Positions 35,226 to 44,292 are shown, counted from the stretch's first letter. The stretch is 64,000 bases of DNA from Saccharopolyspora spinosa NRRL 18395 (GCF_000194155.1 NZ_GL877879.1:508634-572633); one strand, 5' to 3'. The notes: generated from the sequence alone by a model not told the origin. Program-made: numbers and translations.

Positions 35226-38200
35226 GCGGAGCGGACCCCTTCGGCGTTGCCGAGCTCCGGCAGGCCGTGCTGCAGTCCTGGGAGGCTTCGCCGACCAGGT
35301 TCCGCGAGGACGCCAACGCCGAGGAGGACCTCCGGCTCGGCGGTTACCGCGACCGGCTGCTGGTCGAGTTGGCCCAGAACGCGGCGGACGCGGCGGGCAC
35401 CGGTGGTGTGCTGCAGGTCGAGTTCGTCGGCCGCGAGCTGCGGGTGGCCAACACGGGTGCGCCGCTGACCGCGGACGGCGTGGCGGGTCTGGCTTCGCTG
35501 CGCGCGTCGGCCAAGCGCGAGGGCATGTCGGTCGGCCGGTTCGGCGTCGGGTTCGCGGCGGTGCTAGCCGTGTCCGACGAACCACGGATCGTGTCGACGT
35601 CCGGCGGGGTGGCGTTTTCCGCGGAGCGGACCAGGGAAGCGGCGGCGGAGCTGCCGGGCCCGGCCGAGGAGTTGGCGGCGCGCGAGGGCGTGGTGCCGAT
35701 CCTGCGGCTGCCGTGGGCGATCGCCGACGAGCCGCCGACGGGTTTCGACACCGAGGTGCGGCTGCCGCTGCGCCCCGAGGTGGACGCGGACGCGCTGCTG
35801 GCGGCGTTGACCGACCAGGTCCCCGATCTGCTGATCTCGTTGCCCAGGTTGACCGAGATCCGGATCGGCGAGAAGACCTGGCGGCGCGACGACGAAGCCG
35901 ATGACCGGTTCGTCGTGCACGGCCCGGTGCGCAGCGACCGGTGGCTCGTGCACCGCGCGGCGGGCAAGTTGAGCGAGATGGCGCTGGCCGGTCTGGGCGT
36001 CGAGGCCCGGCATGCCACGGAGTGGCACGTGACCTGGGCGATTCCGCTGGACGAGTACGGCACGCCGATCCCGCTGGCCGAGGACGTGCTGCACACCCCG
36101 ACCCCGACCGAAGAGCGGCTGTCGCTGCCCGCGCGGCTGCTGGCGAGCGTGCCGGTGGAGCCGGACCGGCGCCGGGTGTCGGCATCGGCCGCCACGGACG
36201 CGGTGTTGACGTTCGCCGCCGAGTGCTATCCAGGGCTGGTCGGCAAGATCGCCGCAGAGCACCGCACGGCGCTGGTGCCGCTGCCGGGCTTTCCGCTGTC
36301 CGATGTGGACGACAAGCTGCGGCAGGGCGTGAACGACCGGCTGCGCGTCGCGGCATGGCTGCCCGCCGCCAACGGGAATCTGGTAGCACCGCTGGAATCC
36401 CGGGTCCTCGAATACGTCTCGCCGGAGCTCGTTGAGCTGCTGAAAGACGTGATTCCCGGCCTACTCAAGGCGGATCTGGCCGATGCCCACCACCGCAGGT
36501 CGCTGCACGTGCTGGCGATCCGGCGGCTCGCCGCGGCGGAGATCGTCGAAGCGGTCACCGGCCTGCAGCGTCCGCCGCACTGGTGGTACAGCCTCTACGA
36601 CGCGCTGACCCCGATCGAAGGCGCGGATCCCTTGGCGCGCGAGGAATTCTCCGCGCTGCCGGTGCCGCTGGCGGACGGTCGCACGGTCACCGGTGTGCGG
36701 GATGTCCTGCTGAGCCACCGGAATACGGACCCGGACCCGGCGGCGCTCCTGTCCACACTGGACATCTCAGGTCTGCGCATCGCGCACCCCGAAGCGACGC
36801 ATCCGCTGCTGGAGAAGCTCGGCGCGCACCCGGCCGGCCCGGCGGAGCTGCTCGACGCCCCGTCTCTGGAGGAGGCGGTGCGCAGCAGCGTCACCGACGC
36901 GCGGTCCGGGGCGGACGTGCAGCCCTTGGCGGAGGCGGTGTTGCGACTGGTCGCGAGCGCGCAGCCGCGCGACTGGCTGGGCGCGTTGGCGCTGCCCGAC
37001 GCGGACGGTGATTTCCGCCGGGCGGACGAACTCCTGCTGCCCGATGCGGCGCTGCTGGACGTCATCGACCCCCAGTACGTCGGCGAGGACGCGCCGCTGG
37101 CGGTGCTGGACGAGGACTTCGCGGCCGACCGGCAAGCGGACCTGCTGCGGTCGATCGGCGTGCTGGACGGCTTCGCGGTGCACGTCGAGGAAGACCCCGC
37201 CGAAGCGGACGACGACTTCCCCGACTCGCACCACTGGTGGGCGGAGCAGGAAGCCGCGCAGCCCGAGAACTGGCCACCCGCCAGGTTCATGGGCATCCGC
37301 GACCTCGACCTGGTCGCCGACGACGCCTGGCCGGCGGCTATCCGGTTGCTGGTGCGGAACCCGGACACCCTGCGGGCACTGCGCGAACCGCACAGCTACT
37401 CGGCCTGGTGGATCGCGCGCTACGCGCTGCTCGAAGGACACCCGCCCAAACACTGGCGCCTCGCCGGGGCCGAAGAACTCGCGGGCCTGTACGACGCGGT
37501 GCCCGATGTCGAACTCGACGACGAGCACCTGCGGATCGCGGGTGTGCGCGGCAAACTCGTCATCGAGGACGCCGACGACGCCGAAGACCTGCTGGAACGA
37601 CTCGGTGACCCGGACCGCGCGGTGCGCGCCGGAACGGCGTTGCGCGCGCACCAAGCGCTGGCGGACGCGGTTGCGCGCGGCGTCGTGGATCCGGGCGAGT
37701 TCGACCCGCCGGAGATGGTCCGTTCGGTGTCGGGTGCGGTGGTCAGCACCGGGCGAGCGGTGGTGCTCGACGAGCCGTGGATGCTGGGCGTGCTGGAAGC
37801 GCCGCTGGTGATCGCGGGCGGCAGCCCGGACCAGTTTGACGCGGAGGCGCTGGCGGAACTCCTGGACCTGCCGCTGGCGTCCGAGGAGAACACGATGCAG
37901 GTGGTGGGCCCGGGCCGCCTCCAGCGCTGGCCGGAGGTGGCGCGCGTCCCGGCGGCCTGCGAACTCCTCGGAATCACCGTGCCAACGGGCGAAGTGACCC
38001 TCCACGACGTGCTGAAAGTCCGGTCCTCGACCGGAGAGCAGCGCGTCCACTGGTGGGTCGAAAGCACGGGAAAGCTCCACGTGGAGCAAACCCCGGACGG
38101 CCTGGCCCGAGCCCTGGCCTGGGCATCGGGGGCCTGGCACGAGAGGTTCGCCCTGACGGCCCTGCTAGCCGCCCCGGAAGCAGCAACCCTCCTGCGCTGA
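35222..38200 (+). CDS. Sacsin-like GHKL ATPase (HSP90-type N-domain), 992 residues
   Basis: The large cytoplasmic protein opens with a Bergerat-fold ATPase resembling HSP90 and sacsin: N-box LLVELAQNAADAAGTGG, VANTGAPLTADGV as G1 region and VGRFGVGFAAVL as G2 loop. The following 800 residues are poorly characterised and contain repeated acidic segments. A chaperone-like or remodelling role is inferred from the domain. The GTG start overlaps the DUF3027 stop, so both proteins probably work together or are made in fixed ratio. Length is normal for actinobacterial members. Confidence 0.85.
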   Translation: MSGADPFGVAELRQAVLQSWEASPTRFREDANAEEDLRLGGYRDRLLVELAQNAADAAGTGGVLQVEFVGRELRVANTGAPLTADGVAGLASLRASAKREGMSVGRFGVGFAAVLAVSDEPRIVSTSGGVAFSAERTREAAAELPGPAEELAAREGVVPILRLPWAIADEPPTGFDTEVRLPLRPEVDADALLAALTDQVPDLLISLPRLTEIRIGEKTWRRDDEADDRFVVHGPVRSDRWLVHRAAGKLSEMALAGLGVEARHATEWHVTWAIPLDEYGTPIPLAEDVLHTPTPTEERLSLPARLLASVPVEPDRRRVSASAATDAVLTFAAECYPGLVGKIAAEHRTALVPLPGFPLSDVDDKLRQGVNDRLRVAAWLPAANGNLVAPLESRVLEYVSPELVELLKDVIPGLLKADLADAHHRRSLHVLAIRRLAAAEIVEAVTGLQRPPHWWYSLYDALTPIEGADPLAREEFSALPVPLADGRTVTGVRDVLLSHRNTDPDPAALLSTLDISGLRIAHPEATHPLLEKLGAHPAGPAELLDAPSLEEAVRSSVTDARSGADVQPLAEAVLRLVASAQPRDWLGALALPDADGDFRRADELLLPDAALLDVIDPQYVGEDAPLAVLDEDFAADRQADLLRSIGVLDGFAVHVEEDPAEADDDFPDSHHWWAEQEAAQPENWPPARFMGIRDLDLVADDAWPAAIRLLVRNPDTLRALREPHSYSAWWIARYALLEGHPPKHWRLAGAEELAGLYDAVPDVELDDEHLRIAGVRGKLVIEDADDAEDLLERLGDPDRAVRAGTALRAHQALADAVARGVVDPGEFDPPEMVRSVSGAVVSTGRAVVLDEPWMLGVLEAPLVIAGGSPDQFDAEALAELLDLPLASEENTMQVVGPGRLQRWPEVARVPAACELLGITVPTGEVTLHDVLKVRSSTGEQRVHWWVESTGKLHVEQTPDGLARALAWASGAWHERFALTALLAAPEAATLLR

Positions 38201-38205
38201 GCGGC

Positions 38206-38394
38206 TCAACGGAACCGCTCAGCCTTCACGGCGGCTAAGAACCGCCCCCAGGTCGGCTGCCCGAACACCAAAGTCCCACCGTCCCGATCCTTAGTGTCCC
38301 GAACCCCGACCAGGTCAGGACTGATCCCGACCTCGACGCAGTCGCTTTCTTCACCGCTGTAGCTCGACTTCCGCCAGTTAGTGATCGGAGACAT
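38206..38394 (-). CDS. DUF397 protein
   Basis: The 62-residue product contains the whole DUF397 signature: WRKSSYSGEESDCVEVG, VGVRDTKDRDGGTLVF and WGRFLAAVK. The ATG at 38392-38394 overlaps the end of the XRE-DUF5753 gene by 17 bp. In Streptomyces, such pairs (BldB/WhiJ families) act as DNA-binding protein plus small modulator in development or antibiotic control. Confidence 0.92.
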   Translation of the reverse strand: MSPITNWRKSSYSGEESDCVEVGISPDLVGVRDTKDRDGGTLVFGQPTWGRFLAAVKAERFR

Positions 38395-39229
38395 GGCGCT
38401 CCTCCATCTTCTTCGCATACGTAGCGATGAGCTTGGCAGATTCGGAAGGGCTCAACGCTGCTTTGGTCAGACTAGCCACGGACTCGACGAATGGGGAAGT
38501 CTCGGCTGGAGCGTCCAGGAACGCTCCAACACGCCGGTGCTCCAGATGGACGACCGTTCGTTGGCGGTGGAACTCCATGACCAACTGGTTGCCATTAAGG
38601 GCGACGTGTGCACCCAGATCGAAAGGGACTATCTGGATTTTGATGTGCGGCCGACACGCCATGCGCTCGATGTGCCGGAGTTGATCTGCCATCACATCGG
38701 CACCCCCGACTGGACGATGCAGGACAGACTCATCGATGAGCGCATGGAACTCCGCTGGCTTCTTTCCAGTTAGGACAGTCTGTCGCCCCATGCGCAGCGA
38801 GACCCTGGATTCGACATCGCTGTCCCTGAGTCCGCCAGCGACCATGATCGCCCGGGTGTAGTCGGCGATCTGAAGCAAGCCCGGGACAAGACCAATCGAC
38901 ACGTTGGTGATCTTCGTTGCGCTCCGCTCGAACTCCAGCAGGGCCACGAGTTGCTGTGGCAGTCCTGGGTTTCCCACTTCCCACCAGTGCGGCTTGTGTG
39001 CGTCCTCGGCGAGTTCAAGGATGCGCGTTCGCTCCCGCCCCTTGACGCCGAGTGTTCCCAGGATGATTGCTATCTCAGTTTCTGAAGGAACCTTGGCCCC
39101 GACCTCGATCCGGCCGAGGGTTGCCCTTGACCAATCACACTGCTCTGCCAGTTCCTCTAGTCGCAGGCCAGCTTCCTTTCGGAGCTTGCGAATCTCGGCA
39201 CCCAGTCCGCGCGAACGTGCAGTTGTCAT
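38378..39229 (-). CDS. XRE-DUF5753 transcriptional regulator (WhiJ-like)
   Basis: The 283-residue product has an XRE helix-turn-helix at 10-64 (LGAEIRKLRKEAGLRLEELA, SRATLGRIEVG) and a DUF5753 domain from about 95 (LVPGLLQIADYTRAIM, then RQTVLTGKKPAEFHALIDE, VPFDLGAHVALNGNQLVMEF). It likely binds the palindrome at 39306-39318 between itself and the divergent small gene, and is modulated by the DUF397 partner. That is inferred from the arrangement in Streptomyces. Confidence 0.92.
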   Translation of the reverse strand: MTTARSRGLGAEIRKLRKEAGLRLEELAEQCDWSRATLGRIEVGAKVPSETEIAIILGTLGVKGRERTRILELAEDAHKPHWWEVGNPGLPQQLVALLEFERSATKITNVSIGLVPGLLQIADYTRAIMVAGGLRDSDVESRVSLRMGRQTVLTGKKPAEFHALIDESVLHRPVGGADVMADQLRHIERMACRPHIKIQIVPFDLGAHVALNGNQLVMEFHRQRTVVHLEHRRVGAFLDAPAETSPFVESVASLTKAALSPSESAKLIATYAKKMEERHVSDH

Positions 39230-39305
39230 ATGTCCACGCTATTTCAGGGCCTGAGACTCCGCCATTACACATAACGGTGAACCGCCTTGATCGGAGACAG
39301 CTGAA

Positions 39306-39318
39306 CCGATCTTATCGG
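39306..39318. promoter_or_regulatory. Palindrome CCGATCTTATCGG, candidate XRE operator
   Basis: A perfect 5+3+5 palindrome lies in the 111-bp divergent gap, 23 bp before the ATG of the small gene and 77 bp before the XRE gene. Position and symmetry suit an autoregulatory site. Confidence 0.5.
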
Positions 39319-39340
39319 CGCAGAGACAGAAAGGAATCCC

Positions 39341-39553
39341 ATGTCTGACTACTTGACCTACGTCTGGCGCCCGGTCACGGGTGGTCGCCACGCGTTTCCC
39401 ATCGCAGCAACGAAAGCTCCGCGCGACGAGCGGGTGAAGTCGTTCTGCGGGACGGAAGCGAACGCAGCGGAGCTGCACGATCGGTCCGAAGTGGACTGGA
39501 TCCGCAAAGACACCTGCATGCGCTGCTGGCACACCCTCACCACCCGCCTGTGA
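39341..39553 (+). CDS. Small putative zinc-binding protein, 70 residues
   Basis: Begins MSDYLTYVWRPVTGGRHAFP and carries a cysteine in SFCGTEAN plus CMRCW near the C-terminus, a likely zinc ribbon. AAAGGA precedes the ATG. Proteins of this build are regularly encoded opposite WhiJ-type regulators in actinobacteria, so it is the probable target gene. The product at 40133-40372 has the same plan (CG..., then TCSVC). Confidence 0.75.
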   Translation: MSDYLTYVWRPVTGGRHAFPIAATKAPRDERVKSFCGTEANAAELHDRSEVDWIRKDTCMRCWHTLTTRL

Positions 39554-39569
39554 CCACCCGAGGACGGCG

Positions 39570-39626
39570 CAATTTCGCGAGAAATTGACCGTCACCCCGG
39601 ATGAACGCCAATTTCTCGCGAAATTG
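39570..39626. repeat. Two copies of the CAATTTCnCGnGAAATTG palindrome
   Basis: CAATTTCGCGAGAAATTG (39570-39587) and CAATTTCTCGCGAAATTG (39609-39626) are reverse complements of each other in the centre and lie 21 bp apart, between two small genes. Confidence 0.75.
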
Positions 39627-39658
39627 ACACCCCTCGACCAACCGAAGGAGAACCACCG

Positions 39659-39958
39659 ATGTTCTGGATTCAGCTCAGCACGTTCGTCCTGTTCAACCTG
39701 CTGATCCTCGCGATCCTCACAACCCAGCTACCCGCAAGAACCATCGCGTTCTCAACAGGCCAGCACGCCGGAGGCGGCGAAGGCGCTTACACGGTCTGGC
39801 ACCTCATAGCCGACATCGAAGCCGAAACCCGTGTCGTGGCTGAAGAACACCGCGCGGAACAAGAACATCCCCACATACCACCGGGATTCCCCACCACAGA
39901 CCCCGACGAGCCCGGCGACCGCGAGGAGCCGACCGGACGCCACCACCTCCGCACCTGA
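39659..39958 (+). CDS. Small membrane-anchored protein, 99 residues
   Basis: An N-terminal helix (IQLSTFVLFNLLILAILTTQ) is followed by a hydrophilic region rich in His, Glu and Pro that is probably cytoplasmic or disordered. AAGGAG stands before the ATG. No family is recognised. A hairpin at 39985-40019 follows. It belongs to the group of small genes next to the XRE/DUF397 regulators. Confidence 0.65.
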   Translation: MFWIQLSTFVLFNLLILAILTTQLPARTIAFSTGQHAGGGEGAYTVWHLIADIEAETRVVAEEHRAEQEHPHIPPGFPTTDPDEPGDREEPTGRHHLRT

Positions 39959-39984
39959 TTCACACCGTCAGGTGAGAGGTGAGG

Positions 39985-40019
39985 GGCACCCTTGAGCGGC
40001 TGTACCACCCAAGGGTGCC
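39985..40019 (+). terminator. Hairpin after the small membrane gene
   Basis: GGCACCCTTG and CAAGGGTGCC form a 10-bp stem around a 15-nt loop, 26 bp after the stop. Confidence 0.65.
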
Positions 40020-40132
40020 TGGTGCGGTGTCCTCCCCGAACTCCGCCGCACCAGCCCTTCCCGGTGACCGGGCGCGATTGCCCCCTCCCCACGCGCCCGG
40101 TCACCGACCATCTGTGCTTCGGGAAGGACGCG

Positions 40133-40372
40133 ATGACGCATTCAAAAGACGAGTCGAACGTCAAGATCGGACGCTGGGCCGCCTTCGGCTACCAGAACCA
40201 CGTGATTCCCGACGATGACCCGCGGCGCGATGGGCCGGAGCTGATCGCGGTGTGCGGCGTCATGACGGCACCCGAGGACATCGGCGGCAGAGACCAGCGC
40301 ACCACCTGCTCCGTCTGCGCGGCAGAGGTCCGAAGTGGACGAATTGAGGTCCGTCCGATGAGCTTCGGCTGA
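40133..40372 (+). CDS. Small putative zinc-ribbon protein, 79 residues
   Basis: ATG 40133 is preceded by GGGAAGG. The product begins MTHSKDESNVKIGRWAAFGY and has AVCGVM followed by TTCSVCAAEV, probably a metal-binding pair. It resembles the product at 39341-39553 in cysteine arrangement but not in overall sequence. Function unknown; upstream in-frame starts would add an improbable Cys/Pro-rich leader. Confidence 0.65.
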   Translation: MTHSKDESNVKIGRWAAFGYQNHVIPDDDPRRDGPELIAVCGVMTAPEDIGGRDQRTTCSVCAAEVRSGRIEVRPMSFG

Positions 40373-40487
40373 AGGCCGCTTTTCCGACATCGAGGTCCTG
40401 CATAATGCCCTCCGGCCTGATCACAGGCCGTTGGGGGAGTGCTCCGAGTTCTGCGAGCGCACGTTCATGCGAGGGGAGCATGTCCGA

Positions 40488-41924
40488 GTGAGTTACCAAG
40501 GCTGGCCGGGAAACCAGGGCCAACAACCCTATCCACAGCAGCCGTACCCGCCGCAGTACCCGGCCGGACCAGCGCCGATGCCGCCCAAGAAGCGCCGGAT
40601 ATGGGTTCCGTTCCTGATCGTCGGGCTCGTCGTGGTTCTGGTCGGCGGCGGAGTAACCGGCTGGTTGGCGTTGCGCGCCAAATACGGCCCTAGGGACGAG
40701 GACCAGCGGCCGTCGGCGACGCTGCTCTGGAAGCAGGCGACCTTGATCGACGAGAGGCCACTCAACAGCTGGGCTTCCGACGGCATCATCGCGGTTATGC
40801 ACGAAGACCGTTTGTACGCATTCAATGCTGAAACCGGGGAGAAGGCATGGGACTTCCAACCGCCGCTGCGTGCTGGGGAGAAGACGCCGCTGAGTCGGTT
40901 CTGCGGAATGAGCCACGACGTTAAGAACGGCCTCGGGGTGATCTCCTTTGGACCGTACATCAAATCCACATACGGGGGGACGGGATGCTCAACGATTGCC
41001 GTCGTAGATGTCAAGACAGGTGTTTTCAAATGGCAGCTTGACCTGCCGGTCGTTGAGAACCGGGGCACCACGAATTTCACCGACCCGGAGATCGTTGGTG
41101 ATCTGGTTGTGTTCTCGTTGCACGACATTGTGTTCGGGGTGAATCTGGCTGATGGCAAGGAGGTATGGCGGCATGACCAGGAACCGCGCAGCTACTGCAA
41201 TCTGTCCGGCCCCGCCATCAGCGAGCGAACGACGGTGTTCCCGGTCTACTGCCCGATAGGCGAGCCGGAATACCACGAGCTGCTGTTCCTCGACACAGCA
41301 ACTGGGGCGGTAAAGGGGCGGACCCGCCTCGACGCGGACACCTTTCCTGCTGTGATCTCGGCTGATCCGCCGATAGCAGCAGTCGATCCGAGCACCAAGG
41401 ACGAAGTCCCTGGAAGCCTTCTCGTCTTCGACGACATAGGGCGCAAGGTGACCGAGTTCCCGCAGGAGCTTCCTGCCGGGCGGCTCGACGTCAACCCGAT
41501 CAACAGCTACCTGGAAACCCGGGCACGCATGCGATTCCCCATCATCGTCACTGACGGAATGCTGGTCGGGGCCACTTGGAGCACCTCGGTCAATGCATAC
41601 CGGGAAACGAACAAGATCGTCGCGGTGGATCTGAAAACCGGGCAGCAGCGCTGGGACATCGCCCTAGGGAAGAAGATCGCCGGACGGCCATTCGCAGCGA
41701 CCGCGAACGGAATTCTCGCTATCAACGCAGGTACTCACGAGAACCCGCCGCAAGTGTTCGAGATTCCGCTGAGCGGCGGCAGTCCGAGAGCGATCAGCGG
41801 TCTGTTCCCGTCTGAGGTCAGTTCTCCGGTCAATTGCAACCTGCACTGGGGCAACGGCACGGTTTACGGAGTGAGGACAGGCGGGGGCACGCTCGGGGCA
41901 CCGCTCGTGTTTGCCGTTAGATAG
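40488..41924 (+). CDS. Membrane-anchored PQQ-like beta-propeller protein
   Basis: The 478-residue product has a Pro/Gln/Tyr-rich N-terminus (about 1-40), one membrane helix (FLIVGLVVVLVGGGVTGWLA), and an extracellular propeller with PQQ/BamB-type blades such as YAFNAETGEKAWDF, AVVDVKTGVFKWQL, GVNLADGKEVWRH and VAVDLKTGQQRWDI. GTG 40488 with GAGGGGAG upstream is preferred; ATG 40467 is the alternative. The role is unknown, possibly a sensor or scaffold on the cell surface. Codon use is somewhat less GC-biased than in neighbours. Confidence 0.8.
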   Translation: MSYQGWPGNQGQQPYPQQPYPPQYPAGPAPMPPKKRRIWVPFLIVGLVVVLVGGGVTGWLALRAKYGPRDEDQRPSATLLWKQATLIDERPLNSWASDGIIAVMHEDRLYAFNAETGEKAWDFQPPLRAGEKTPLSRFCGMSHDVKNGLGVISFGPYIKSTYGGTGCSTIAVVDVKTGVFKWQLDLPVVENRGTTNFTDPEIVGDLVVFSLHDIVFGVNLADGKEVWRHDQEPRSYCNLSGPAISERTTVFPVYCPIGEPEYHELLFLDTATGAVKGRTRLDADTFPAVISADPPIAAVDPSTKDEVPGSLLVFDDIGRKVTEFPQELPAGRLDVNPINSYLETRARMRFPIIVTDGMLVGATWSTSVNAYRETNKIVAVDLKTGQQRWDIALGKKIAGRPFAATANGILAINAGTHENPPQVFEIPLSGGSPRAISGLFPSEVSSPVNCNLHWGNGTVYGVRTGGGTLGAPLVFAVR

Positions 41925-41936
41925 CGGAGAAAAGCG

Positions 41937-41968
41937 CTGGCCGCGCACCGAATTCGGTGTGCGGCCAG
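41937..41968. terminator. Bidirectional terminator between propeller gene and PPE gene
   Basis: CTGGCCGCGCACCGAA and TTCGGTGTGCGGCCAG form a 16-bp stem (one G-T pair) between two convergent genes. Confidence 0.85.
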
Positions 41969-41996
41969 TTTGCTTCTCGACTTCAGCGGGTGTTGG

Positions 41997-43247
41997 TCAC
42001 TCGCCGAAGACCGGCGGGGCGACCTTGGGCAGGCCCAGGTCTTCCCAAGCCTCGTCCGTGTCGACCCAGTACTTGTCCTCGTGCTCCATGTCTTCCTCGC
42101 CCTCCTTGCCCCGGCCGCGGCCAGCAGCACCGGCGCCCATGCCGCCCGCGCCACCACGACCGGCCGCGCCAGCAGTGCCACCGGCACCGCCAGCACCCGA
42201 GCCGGAGCCGAGACCACCGAGGCCGGCGCGACCACCAGCGCCCAGACCCGCACCACGACCGGAACCGCCAGCGCCACCGCCGGCGCCGAGACCACGACCA
42301 GCACCAGCGCCGGTACCGGAGCCGCCGCCGAGGCCGGGCCCACCGGGCACCATCCCGAACCCGGGACCGCCGGTGTTCGGACCCATGCCGGGGCCAGTGT
42401 TCACAGGCACGCCGGGACCATTGGGAACAGGCGGGGAAGACCACTGCGAATTGCTCTGCGATGGAGTCGTGCTGCCGCTGCCGCTGCCGCTCCCGCTGCC
42501 GCTGTGACCGCTGTCACCGGTCCCGCTGACCCAGCTGCCACCACCACCGCCGCCGCCGCCCGGCGTGCCGCCGCCACCGGGGATGCCGGAACCGTTCGGC
42601 ATCCTGCCGATCGTCGGGTTCGTACCAGTGCTGTCCCCGCCCTGGTCGTACGCCATCTCCGGGGCCTTCGGATAGAACGCTAGGTTCTGTGAGACGTTCG
42701 TGGTGCTCTGGCTGTAGTTGTCATAGTGCTGCTTGGCTTCCTGAGCCTTCTCAGTAGCTTCGCGCTCCTGCTTCTGCAGGTCCGTCTCGCCACCAATCAG
42801 CCAAGCGCCGCCCTTCTCGAGCAGGTTGTCGGTCGCATCGACCTTCACCGGCTCGGGCATGCTGTTCTTGACCCTGCTGAAGTTGTCGACCTGGTCCTCA
42901 GCTGAGACACCGACCGATTCCGAAACGCCCTTGGCGTCTTCGATGAACTGCGACATCGGCTGCAGGGTGGAGCCATGCTGCTCTGCGGCCTGACCTTCCC
43001 AAGCGAGCTTGGCCTTGTTATTGGCGGTGTCCAGGATGTTGTAGACATCGGTGAACTGGCCACCGATTTCGGTCTTCCACCCCAGCACTTTGCGGGAAAG
43101 ATCCTCCGTTCCGTTCCCGCCGTGGATCTGCTTGTACTTCTCCGGGTGGTTGAAGCCCACCTTGCTCATGATCTCGTCCGTGTTACCACGGTCCGATTCA
43201 CGTGTGAGCAGGTAGCCGCCGACGATGATCGGTAAAACCATGATCAC
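41997..43247 (-). CDS. PPE/WXG-like type VII secretion substrate with Gly-rich tail
   Basis: The 416-residue protein has an alpha-helical first half (about 45-190) resembling PPE or WXG-type ESX substrates (KLAWEGQAAEQHGSTLQPM). A Gly/Ser/Ala-rich low-complexity region (about 215-385) follows, then an acidic end DKYWVDTDEAWEDLGLP. The start may be ATG 43247 or the Met after it. It is the last of four same-strand genes (EspG, PE-like, DUF3558, PPE). It would be chaperoned by EspG and exported by an ESX system encoded elsewhere. Confidence 0.75.
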   Translation of the reverse strand: MIMVLPIIVGGYLLTRESDRGNTDEIMSKVGFNHPEKYKQIHGGNGTEDLSRKVLGWKTEIGGQFTDVYNILDTANNKAKLAWEGQAAEQHGSTLQPMSQFIEDAKGVSESVGVSAEDQVDNFSRVKNSMPEPVKVDATDNLLEKGGAWLIGGETDLQKQEREATEKAQEAKQHYDNYSQSTTNVSQNLAFYPKAPEMAYDQGGDSTGTNPTIGRMPNGSGIPGGGGTPGGGGGGGGSWVSGTGDSGHSGSGSGSGSGSTTPSQSNSQWSSPPVPNGPGVPVNTGPGMGPNTGGPGFGMVPGGPGLGGGSGTGAGAGRGLGAGGGAGGSGRGAGLGAGGRAGLGGLGSGSGAGGAGGTAGAAGRGGAGGMGAGAAGRGRGKEGEEDMEHEDKYWVDTDEAWEDLGLPKVAPPVFGE

Positions 43248-43287
43248 ACCCCCTTTTCGAAAACTGGTCGTGGTAGTCCGGACGCGA

Positions 43288-43866
43288 TCAGGCGCCTGGA
43301 ACGTTCTTCAGGGCCTCGCTGGTGATTTTCTCCGCGTAGCCGCACGGATCGTTCATTTCCGGCGTGCCGCCAGCGTTCTTAAAGTAGTTGACCTCAAGCG
43401 ACTGGTCGTCGGCGATGGCTAGCTCGATCCGGCACAGGTCGCTCTGCTCGTCGACGCGCGCTCCTTGGTAACCGTCAAGCTGTGTCAGCTTGTAGCTCTT
43501 GCGCGTCTCCGCGTTCTTCAGGACCTTTTCCAGGCCGCCGTGCTTGGTGTTGATCGAGACAGCTGCGGTGAAGGCATCGTTCGCCCATTCGCAGCTGGGC
43601 TCGCCATAGCCGTTAGGGCTCTGTTCTGGAGGCCTTCTCTCTTTGACACCACCAAGGCTCTTGACTTGCTGATCTGTCAGCAGTTGACATGCGTCGGTGA
43701 TTGATTTGAGGTTCTTCGGGTTCTCGACCTTCGGGGCCGCCGGGGAGGTTGTGGTGGTCTCGTCGGTGTCCGAGCTCGGCGTGTTAGTCGACCCGCCTGG
43801 AGAGCATGCCGCCGCCCCCAGCACGGCGAGGAGGGAGATGGCGGTGACAGTTGCGCGGCGTAGCAC
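43288..43866 (-). CDS. DUF3558 lipoprotein
   Basis: The 192-residue product has a lipoprotein signal ending LGAAAC (Cys21), a Thr/Ser-rich linker and a DUF3558 domain: ACQLLTDQQVKSLGG, EPSCEWAND and SDLCRIELAIADDQSLEV. DUF3558 genes are common inside ESX substrate loci of Pseudonocardiales. It lies 12 bp after the PE-like gene. The function is unknown; it is presumably anchored at the outer face of the membrane. Confidence 0.88.
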   Translation of the reverse strand: MLRRATVTAISLLAVLGAAACSPGGSTNTPSSDTDETTTTSPAAPKVENPKNLKSITDACQLLTDQQVKSLGGVKERRPPEQSPNGYGEPSCEWANDAFTAAVSINTKHGGLEKVLKNAETRKSYKLTQLDGYQGARVDEQSDLCRIELAIADDQSLEVNYFKNAGGTPEMNDPCGYAEKITSEALKNVPGA

Positions 43867-43878
43867 GTGAGATCTTCC

Positions 43879-44292
43879 TTAAACCTGGCGGGCGGTCGCG
43901 TTTTCGTCAGTGGTCTGGTAAGTGCCCAGCGCAGCCTTCAGCTGGTCGATCTGCGACTGGATGCGGGCACGAGCATCGTTGACGGCCCATGAAAGGCAGC
44001 CTTCGTTGTTCCCCGCCATCTCACCCAGGGAGCTCGCGAGCCTCTCGCTGACTTCGTCGTCTCCGGGCGGCACAACGTTCTGAAGGTCCTGTGCCTTCCG
44101 CAGGATGCGGCCGAGCATGTCCTGGGCCTTCTCGTACTCCGTGATCAGCCCTGGAATCTGCTCGATGTCGACCTGGAACGACGCCGCCTTCGCGGTGCCG
44201 CCTGAGTTGATCGCCGTGTGGATCGTCGCTGACCGCGCAACCTTCTGCCCCGCCGTGACGACAGCGTTGCCGACCCCGTCGAAGAATGACAC
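43879..44292 (-). CDS. PE/WXG100-like ESX protein
   Basis: The 137-residue helical protein has no signal peptide. It begins MSFFDGVGNAVVTAGQKVAR and forms two long helices (IPGLITEYEKAQDMLGRILR; AVNDARARIQSQIDQLKAAL), typical of the small partner of PPE-type substrates. It is adjacent to espG, DUF3558 and PPE genes, so a heterodimer with the 41997-43247 product is likely. WXG itself is not present. Confidence 0.72.
   Translation of the reverse strand: MSFFDGVGNAVVTAGQKVARSATIHTAINSGGTAKAASFQVDIEQIPGLITEYEKAQDMLGRILRKAQDLQNVVPPGDDEVSERLASSLGEMAGNNEGCLSWAVNDARARIQSQIDQLKAALGTYQTTDENATARQV

Noticed and set aside
35222..38200. True HtpG/HSP90
   Set aside because: Only the N-terminal ATPase resembles HSP90; middle and C-terminal HSP90 domains are absent and the body matches sacsin-like proteins instead.
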